Origin: Jacaranda mimosifolia
Taxonomy: Eukaryota; Streptophyta; Magnoliopsida; Lamiales; Bignoniaceae
Assembly: GCA_018894105.1 (NCBI GenBank)
Contig: CM032119.1
Coordinates: 11,859,246-11,923,245, forward strand
DNA: 64,000 nucleotides
Reading direction: 5' to 3'
Numbering within the stretch: position 1 is the stretch's first letter; every line of letters begins with the position of its first letter. The notes beneath the pieces were generated by a model, which made no database searches, was not told the DNA's origin, and was given only the letters and a program-made list of their open reading frames with translations. Positions 56,746 to 64,000 of the stretch are shown piece by piece. Both the position numbers and the translations under genes were made by a program.

Positions 56746-57750
56746 AACAGTCCTTCTTAATCTTGAACTTCGAGTCCTAGAGATTAGAGACTTTTTCCTT
56801 TTTTTCCCTCCTCTAAAACTAGTCAAGTACTAAATAGCTTTACTTAACGATTTATTTGATCTATCAACAATCACTCTTGAAAAAGCCTTTCAAATAGCCA
56901 AGAATTAATATAATTGTTACACCAATTAATCAATTGTTTACAAATTTTATAATTTTGTTGTTGACATACAATATTTTTTGTGAATAATTCTATTTTTAGT
57001 TCATATAATTTTTTAATATGATTATTTAACTTTTTTAAAAGTTATACATTAATACATACCAAGTAAATTATTCAGACGTACTGGTAAGAGAGCAACAATT
57101 GAACCTACCTCCTTCGTACCACATTTTTTGTGAAGTGACTTATTGCGTACTTAGAGTACAATGAATTCAAGACCACGTCTTAGGCACATCAGAGTGTAGT
57201 TTATGCATATGATGCATGTAAATCGACTTAGAACTTTTATGAAAATATTGATTTGATTTTCTCTTTAATGTTTCTATTCTGGAATCTATTTTTCGTCACT
57301 CTTTGTAGTTTATTTTTCCAAATTCTGCTTTTAGGTGCTAATATAAGCCTTCCTCCTAATTCAACACTTATCCGGCTGAAAGTGCCCTGTCCTGGGAAGG
57401 GAAAAAGACGCATATTCTAACATGGGGGTTCAATGTATCTAATCATTGCTGCATTTTTCCACATGGATGGTCTCTTGATGTGTCCCTTTCCGGGGACCCT
57501 TTATTACCTCACTCAACAATTCCCTTAAATCACTTACAATACGATTTGGGCATGTGATTAGGATTAATTAATTAAACCTAGCAACTGCTAAGAATTATTT
57601 CAGAATCCAACATAGATTTATGATGCCTAAGAGTAAATCACAATCTTGGTCTTTATTCCTTGGGCAGGCCTTATGAATATTACTACTTTAAAGGACTTGC
57701 CCGAAGGAATGGACTGTGGCGCAGGCATGGAGCAATAATTGTGGGCTTAG
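56746..57750. other. intergenic region
   Basis: AT-rich up to about 57100, then more balanced sequence to 57750. I see no coding frame, RNA gene or transposon end that can be supported. Confidence 0.5.
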
Positions 57751-58115
57751 ATGGTGTTTTGCTAAATTTATTTAAAAAAATTTATAAGATCTTACGTCTC
57801 ATAAGATGTTTTTGAAATTTATAAGATGCTACATCTTTTTTTAAAAATAAGTTCTTAAAGTATTTGAATAAAATAAGATTTTGGAGCTTATAAAATGTTG
57901 GCAATGACAATTTTGTAATTACTATGATTGAAATTAAGGGAGTTTGTTAAAATTTTAAAAATAAATTTAAAACTACTTACTTTTTTAAATAGAGCTTATA
58001 AGCTCCTAACATTTTATTTTAAAAACTTATAAATTTTTTTTTAAAAAAATTTATCAAATATTTTTGAACATCTTATAAGACGTTTTAAAAAGCTTATAAG
58101 CTCACCAAACACCCT
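57751..58115. mobile_element. MITE, hAT-like
   Basis: Ends ATGGTGTTTTGCTAAATTTA and, reversed, AGGGTGTTTGGTGAGCTTAT. GTGTTTGG termini with repeated AGCTTATAAGCT and CTTATAAGACGTTTT words inside are typical of abundant plant MITEs. The inner part is AT-rich and partly palindromic. The target duplication is unclear (CTTAGA and CTTAAA words lie just outside). Confidence 0.6.
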
Positions 58116-58916
58116 CTTAAACCTTATTTTCAAGATTCAAAGATGTCTTAAATCTCTGTTTTCTTTCTTCTTCTTCCTCTTCTTTTTTCTTTTTTCTTTT
58201 TTTTTTTTTTCAGTTATGCAATTCTTAATTGATAGATATTGGTCTAATTCTATAGTTGTTTTTTTGCCGGTTTTATTTACTTTTTTTTTTTTTTAAGTAT
58301 TACAAGAATGTATGATAAACAATGCAATAACAATACTATTAAGGTCAAATGAGTGAGTTTATGGCACCATATTCCAGCTACACTAGTCAATCCCACATGC
58401 TATACCTTACAGATTTGTAAGTTGTAACGAATATTTTTTTTGCCGTCTGTTTGTAACAGTATGTTTTGAATTTTCAATCTTTACAATAACTAAGAAATAG
58501 ATTTTAACGATTTCAATCAGCTAAAACTGTTTTAGTTATGCTCGAAAATCATTAAATATTTAATTGCTCGAACAATTAAAACATGGCATATGAACTACTT
58601 TCAAATCGTTTATAACACAAATTGATGTCCTTGCTTGGTCTATTACACAAGTGGTAGACAGAAACATGTTTTCAATTCCAAGAAACTCTATTAAATTTAA
58701 TGTGGCTCAACTAGCTGACCTGGTGGACCAATTTTTGATAGCATATATCCATCACAACAAGCATATTCTACTGCAATAATATATGTATCCTTGATTATTT
58801 TTGGATAAGTTTAATGTTATGTTAAGACCTTAAATTTTGATAAAATCTAGGTATAAAAATGTAAAGTACAAAATACAGTAATTTATCAGTTAGACAAGCT
58901 AATTTGAGTTTCCATA
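58116..58916. other. intergenic region with a pyrimidine tract
   Basis: Contains a nearly pure pyrimidine run at about 58155-58211 (TTCTTCTTCC units then long T runs) and another T run at 58281-58294. No gene was recognised. Confidence 0.5.
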
Positions 58917-59375
58917 CACTACAAAATAAAAATAAACTAGTGGGCAAAATAGTAAGTGACAATACAAAAAGTTGTCACTAATTATATATATATATTAGGT
59001 GATAAAAAATTTAGTTTTGTCACCTTAATGATTTTTACAAGCTAAATAGTGACAAGAATAGTGTTAAAGTTGTCACCATAGACAATTAGTGACACACTTA
59101 CAGTAACAATGAAAATCTTGTCACAAACTATAGTGACAATTTCTATTGTCACTAAGTTGTCATTGTAGGGGTGTCACTAATTGTTAATAGTGACAACTTA
59201 AAATATTAATTTTTGTCACTATGGAGTAATTTTGTGATAAGATAAAATTTCTTATCACTTCAAAATTATCATTAATGACAAGATAAAAACTATTATCACT
59301 CAATGCATGTTATTAGAGACAATTTTTACTTTTTTACTTATTATTTTGTCACTAATATTATATTTTTTTGCAATG
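58917..59375. mobile_element. CACTA MITE
   Basis: Left end CACTACAAAATAAAAATA. The right end reversed is CATTGCAAAAAAATATAA, and similarity continues through GCAAAATAGTAAGT and ACAAAATAATAAGT. Target duplication ATA at 58914-58916 and 59376-59378. The interior is a dense array of GTGACAA and TTGTCAC words in both orientations. Length is 459 bp. Confidence 0.85.
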
Positions 59376-59756
59376 ATATGTTAACGAGGAGTCTACTATT
59401 ATTACATTGATATTGAACTTAAACAAATGAGTGCAATACAGTTACTTGATAAGGAACTCGCGCGGTTGTTGGGTTGCTAAGGGATATGAGTGTCATAACC
59501 TACAAATAATGGAGTTGATCAAATAGGTGATTGAGACCTCAAAATTTGTTGAATTAATTCCAAAATATAACGGACAAGGTAAGGTTGTGTAGGGATCAAA
59601 CTTGTATATATCATGTTGGTCCGCTCTTTCAAATTGCAATTTATAAATTTATATTACTAATTACAATAATTTATATTAATTAATCATTCTAATTAATAAC
59701 TATCATAAAGTTTAATAAAATATTAAAATTTACATTGTTCAATATTTCTACAGTAC
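59376..59756. other. short intergenic stretch before element E
   Basis: AT-rich sequence with no recognised gene. The last five bases AGTAC (59752-59756) would be the target duplication of element E; its partner lies outside the window. Confidence 0.45.
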
Positions 59757-60440
59757 TAATACGGGGTAGCCCAAGTAGTTTGGCCAAAACCAAATTGGCC
59801 CAGAGATACAGCGCGAAGCCCAGTCTTTGCCTCAGAAGCCCATAGGTGCAATCGATCTCTTTCTCGACCTTTGCCTCTAGCCTGTTTCCCAAAATGGTGT
59901 CTAGTCGATTATGTCGACCAGAGAAGTCGATACAGTACAGTACTCTGCCTCTGCATTAAATGCACTGACGGGCGACATGCCTCCACATTAATGGCACATG
60001 ACGCCCCCCCTTACCATCTAACGCAGCAAGCGCTTCAACAGTACACTCCTCTGCCTTAAAGCCTAGAAAGATGGCCACCTGGAGTGGCAAAAGGAGAGGA
60101 GTTGACCAATTACCCCTCATGCAAAGACAAAGGCCTTCCTTACTCGTCAGGGGCATCATAGACAAATCCCCAAGTGGAGAAGGCTATAAATACCCCTATT
60201 CCAACCTTCTACTGGTAAGCTCTCATATATACAAAAAGCCCATACTCTATTGCTCTGATCAGCTCGTCGACTCGTATTGACTTGAGCGTCGGAGGGCCTA
60301 AGCCGAAGGCTCCTCGACTAGCCTGACGTTTGTTGGTGATTGCAGGATTCAACCCACCTGAACAAATATATCAACTAGAGAGGTCGAATTCTGTCCAGTC
60401 TCCTAGTTGGACCAGTACACAATGAACCGAACCTTCACCA
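59757..60440 (+). repeat. 5' LTR of element E
   Basis: Starts TAATACGGGGTAGCCCAA, which aligns with TGATGTGGGATAGCCCAA of A, so the terminal TG has become TA. It ends CTTCACCA directly before the primer site. It shares the TATA box region GGCTATAAATACCCC and the ATTGACTTGAGCGT and TAGCCTGACGT blocks with the 5' LTR of A. Confidence 0.85.
60185..60192 (+). promoter_or_regulatory. TATA box in the LTR of element E
   Basis: TATAAATA in GGCTATAAATACCCC, the same context as in both LTRs of element A. Confidence 0.7.
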
Positions 60441-60460
60441 TTTGGCACCGTCTGTGGGAA
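60441..60460 (+). other. primer-binding site of element E
   Basis: TTTGGCACCGTCTGTGGGAA directly after the LTR end, the usual Tat-lineage form except for one base (GCACC rather than GCGCC). Confidence 0.8.
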
Positions 60461-60482
60461 GTTTTGAATCCTCTATCGAAAG

Positions 60483-62093
60483 ATGGTAAACACCAGGCGA
60501 GCTCCCTCCGGGAGAGAAGAAAATAGGAGGTCTACCTCCCCTCCCCATCGATTTCATCTGGAGCTAAATGCCCAAGGATCCAGTGCTCAACCTGAGCCTC
60601 TGGTCACGTTGACGATGCCCTAGATGATGCAACTCATTAGCGAACAAATTTTGGGGCAAATTTCTGCCCAGCTCTCAGCCGCATTGAATCGACATGCCAT
60701 ACAACCAGAGCCGGCGGCCAGCGCAACCCCCCACCCTGTTGCCCTAGAGAGAAGACGACCTGAGGAGAACTCTCAGCGGCCAGAATCCCGAAGGCCCCAA
60801 TCGAGAAGAAAACCGAGCCCAGGCTATTTTCCTAGAGAAATGGCCCGTCCTCCCCCACGGGAAGAGGTAGCAGATTCTGTTGACCACGGCGTTCGACCCC
60901 TTTGAGCCCCGCAACGTGATAGGGTCGAGCGCTCCAGATTTTGACTGGGCAGAAATGCGTCTCAAGCGGATCAGCAGGAATGGAAGGAGATATCCCACCA
61001 AGTACAGAAGCTGAACAGGCGCTTGGACGAGATCTCAAGGAGGAACGTAGAGAGGACTTTCCATCCTAACGGACAATAGAGGTTTTGTAGGGAGTGAGAC
61101 TCACTATTCGTCCAGGAGATCATTAATGAAAGTATTGCTGCTGATGCCAAGATCCCGACTGGACTACCAAGATATGACGGCTCAACGGACCCGAATGAAC
61201 ATTTGCTGCAATTTGAGCACATGATGCAACTGCATCGACATAATGAGCACATCCATACGAAGATATTGGTAACTACATTCCAAGGAGTAGCTCTCGATTG
61301 GTTTGTGAAGCTGGAGCCGGCATCTATATTCTCATATGACCAGTTGTGTGACAAGTTCTTGCATCAATTCACAAGTAGGAGAAAAGCCAAGCTCCCCCAT
61401 ACACATTTGTATATAGTGAAACAGAATGAAGGAGAGTCCCTCCGTGATTTTTTCACCAGATTCAACACAGAGGTGTTGAAGATTGACAGCCCGAGGATTG
61501 AATTCTTGATTGATGTGCTATTTCTGGGCCTAAAACACTAAGAATGTGCAAACGTGCTTGTGCGCGAACAACCTAGATCGATGGAAGAGCTTCTTGACCT
61601 CACTGAGAGGTACATGACCCAGGAGGAGATGAACAAGCTAAAATATGGTAGCCTAAAAGTCGACAGAAAGAAAAATAGAAAGAAAGATGATCGCCAGGTC
61701 AGGGAGGGGCATCATTTCCCAATAAAATGCTTCCACGACTACACTCCACTCAACCTCCCGATAAAGGAGGTGTTGTTTGCCATATAACATGAAAACCTGC
61801 TCAAGAAACCTCGAAAGATCATAGAAACCGAAGCCATGAAAAAATCAAAGAAATACTGTCATTTCCATAGGCAGAAAGGACACGACACGGAAGATTGCTT
61901 TAACTTGAAAGATGAGATTGAAAGACTGATTAGACAAGGCTATTTGAAAAAAATTATTGATAAGCAAATCAGGCGCGAAGAGGGTAGGACCGACCGGACT
62001 CCCCGTAGAGAAAGGTCAGCCAGCCCGATGAGAGAAGAAAAAGGGAAAAGACCTGCCCAAGAACCCGACCCACCCATTTGAGGAGTTATCAAC
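60483..62093 (+). pseudogene. gag: gag of element E, with stop codons
   Basis: ATG at 60483 (MVNTRRA), same start as in A. Blocks: the QISAQLSAALN helix (about 60655-60690); the capsid part with DGSTDPNEHLLQFEHMMQLH (about 61178-61240), GVALDWFVKLEP and GESLRDFFTRFNTEVLKID (about 61430-61490); and the zinc knuckle CHFHRQKGHDTEDC (about 61857-61900), with Cys, His, His and Cys kept. The frame is continuous, but stops lie at 60621, 60903, 60942, 61077, 61095, 61539, 61785 and 62079. Those comparable with A fall where A has Gln or Arg, so single C-to-T changes explain them. Confidence 0.9.
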
Positions 62094-62774
62094 ATGATCG
62101 CGGGAGGTCCCACTGGAGGGGATTCCGGGAACGCAAGGAAACAAACACAAAGACAGCTCGAGTCGACCAAACCAACCAAAGTCGAGACAGTTTTCCAACT
62201 CTCAACCAATGTTGAGCCAATATTCTTTAGCGACTCAGATCTCGACCATATGGAGAACAAAGGAGTCGACAGAAAAATAGACTGCCCCATGGTGGTAACC
62301 CTTGAAATTGCCAACTTCGAGGTCATAAAGATATTGGTCGACAATGGCAGCTCTATGAACATCATGTTTTTGTCTACCTTAAACAAAATGAAATTGGGGG
62401 AACTAAAGTTTGATCCAGTCAGAACCCCACTGGTCAGATTTGGTGGGTCCGAAATCATCCCTAAAGGATTTATCAACCTCTCCACAACATTTGGGCAAGG
62501 CTCTCGGAGCCGAACATTTATGATCAAATATTTTGTGGTCGACGCTCCATTTGCATACAACGTCATCGTAGGCCGACTAGCCCTCAATGAATTCAGGGCC
62601 ATCGTCTCCACTTACCATATGAAGATAAAGTTCCCGACCCCAACGGGAGTAGGAGAACTCTTATGCAACCTCAAGGACGCATGGCACTGTTACACAATTT
62701 CCATCGACTCCAACGAGCAGAAGAAACGTCCTCAACTGAAGCCCTCGAGGGACGCCTCAGTAGCGAAACCCTAG
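62094..62774 (+). pseudogene. protease region of element E
   Basis: Follows gag in the same frame. The aspartic protease active site is ILVDNGSSMNIMFLSTL (about 62332-62382), Asp kept, with Asn in the place of the usual Thr or Gly. The flanking blocks PVRTPLVRFGGSEIIPKGF and APFAYNVIVGRLALNEF close the domain (about 62420-62590). The enzyme would cut the Gag-Pol polyprotein. A TAG at 62772 ends the open stretch; the sense frame then runs on to about 62970. Confidence 0.85.
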
Positions 62775-64000
62775 GAGGGACCTTCATCTAAGAAGAGAAA
62801 GCTGGAAGACACCCAGGTCGAGCCTATCGGGGAGTTCAAAACAATAGAGCTCAAACCTGGAAACCCCGACAAAATGACTTGGGTCGGGAGTAATATGGGC
62901 GACCATTTGGAATGCCTTATGGTCGATTTCCTTCGACGCAACATTGATGTGTTCACACAGAAAGCTGTAGATCCCAAGGAATCGACCACAGCATCATCGT
63001 CCATCCACTCAAGTGGACCCAGCTCACAAGCCAGTAAGACAAAAGACAAGAACCTTCAACGCTAAGAGGTCCCAAATCATCGAGGATGAGGTCAGCAAGC
63101 TCTTGGAGGCAAGATATAATGTAGAAATTCAGTACCCTTCCTGGCTTTGTAATGTTGTACTTGTCCCTAAGAATGAGGGAAAATGGAGAATATGTAATGA
63201 TTTCATTGATTTAAATAAAGCTTGCCCGAAGGATCTTTACCCATTGCCTCGTATAGATTTATTAGTTGATTCTACTGCTGAATGTGAATTACTTAGTATG
63301 ATGGATGCCTTCCAAGGCTATTATCAAATATTTATGGCACCTGAGGACAGGGATAATACCTCTTTTGTCGTCCCCAACGGAGTATATTGCTTTTTAGTCA
63401 TGCCCTTTGGACTCAAAAACGCAGGTGTAACGTATCAAAGACTAGTCAATTTCATGTTCAAAAATGAGATCGGAAAGTCAATGGAAGTCTATGTCGATGA
63501 CATGATTGTCAAAACCGAGAAGGCAGAGGACCACCTAGTTGACCTCAGCCACACCTTTGCCATATTAAGGGCCTTCGACATGAAACTCAACCCTAACAAG
63601 TGTACATTTGGTGTACGTGGGGGCAAGTTCCTCAGATATATGGTTAGTCAGAGAGGGATCGAGGCAAATCCTCAGAAGATCCAAGCAATTCTAGACATCG
63701 CCCCACTGCGCACAGTTCGTGAAGTCTAGTGTCTGGTCGGCAGGGTCATAGCCCTCGGCAGATTCATAGCTCGGTTGGCCGATAAGAGCCTACCTTTCTT
63801 CAAAATCCTCAGAAATGCCAAAAAATATGGGTTTCAGTGGACTCAGTATTGCGATCAAGTTTTGGTAGAGCTCAAACAGTACTTGTCTTCACCACCCATG
63901 CTCGCCAAACCCGAGCTGGGAGAAGTGCTACAGCTTTATCTAGCTATATCCTCTGCCTCGATCAGTTCAGTATTAACATCGACAAGAGAAGGGACCCACC
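62775..64000 (+). pseudogene. pol: RT and start of RNase H of element E, partial
   Basis: A linker continues the gag-protease frame to about 62970, then small indels shift to the RT frame, open from 63013 to a TAG at 63727. RT blocks: RTFNAKRSQIIEDEV, WRICNDFIDLNKACPKDLYP, LPRIDLLVDSTAECELLSMM, PFGLKNAGVTYQRLVNFMF and the intact catalytic box YVDDMIVK at 63490. After the stop, CLVGRVIALGRFIARLADKS and the RNase H lead-in (LAKPELGEVLQLYLAIS, about 63902-63950) continue to the window end. RT copies the element RNA into DNA. The intact YVDD shows E is younger than A and B. Confidence 0.9.

Larger units (their letters stand above)
59757..64000 (+). mobile_element. Element E: 5' part of a Tat-type gypsy element, cut by the window end
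   Basis: LTR, primer-binding site, gag, protease, RT and the start of RNase H in the same order and with the same protein blocks as element A. It is much better preserved: gag and protease share one frame from 60483 to about 62970, interrupted only by stop codons, and the RT box is intact. The remainder lies beyond 64000. Confidence 0.93.

Noticed and set aside
61940..62611. Minus-strand 223-residue gene in element E
   Set aside because: Shadow of the gag-protease frame; Leu/Ser-rich and without domain resemblance. The antisense gene of this element type lies behind pol, outside the window.

Overview
The window is nuclear DNA of a eudicot plant. It is AT-rich and made almost entirely of transposable elements nested in one another, with one convincing host gene: a BRANCHLESS TRICHOME-like coiled-coil protein on the minus strand (50729-51742). 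Nothing bacterial or viral was recognised. The species cannot be named from the sequence.

Layout. 1-1751: AT-rich DNA with a 70-bp tandem duplication, perhaps a non-autonomous DNA element. 1752-12897: element A, a complete but decayed Ty3/gypsy element of the Tat type (two LTRs, gag, PR-RT-RNase H-second RNase H-INT, and an antisense gene behind pol). 13149-13655: possible CACTA relic. 14749-18960: broken MULE transposase gene. 19207-20132: hAT-like element. 20598-30660: element B, a second Tat element on the minus strand, lacking its 5' LTR and most of gag and carrying a solo copia LTR (28338-30500). 30665-40030: element C, a minus-strand Ty1/copia element truncated in integrase; its 5' LTR is interrupted by 3.66 kb of organelle-like DNA that itself carries a hAT element (37823-38988). 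40031 to about 49393: element D, a third minus-strand gypsy remnant split by two CACTA elements, one of which carries a decayed TNP2-type transposase. 50729-51742: the host gene. 53083-56745: long inverted repeat enclosing a tRNA-derived SINE with a 17-bp target duplication. 57751-58115: MITE. 58917-59375: CACTA MITE. 59757-64000: element E, the 5' part of a better-preserved relative of A, cut by the window edge.

How the parts relate. A, B and E share pol and LTR features; A and B also share an antisense gene of the 'putative gypsy type transposon' family, and each has a TATA box on the antisense strand upstream of it. In A that promoter region is tandemly triplicated with no visible difference between copies, although the rest of A is strongly decayed. 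None of the transposon genes looks functional: stops in E mostly fit C-to-T changes, and the RT active site is altered in A and B. The insertion order can be read from target duplications: D is oldest in its cluster, then copia C and the two CACTA elements; organelle DNA entered C's LTR and hAT entered the organelle DNA; a deletion at about 30661-30668 fused C to B.
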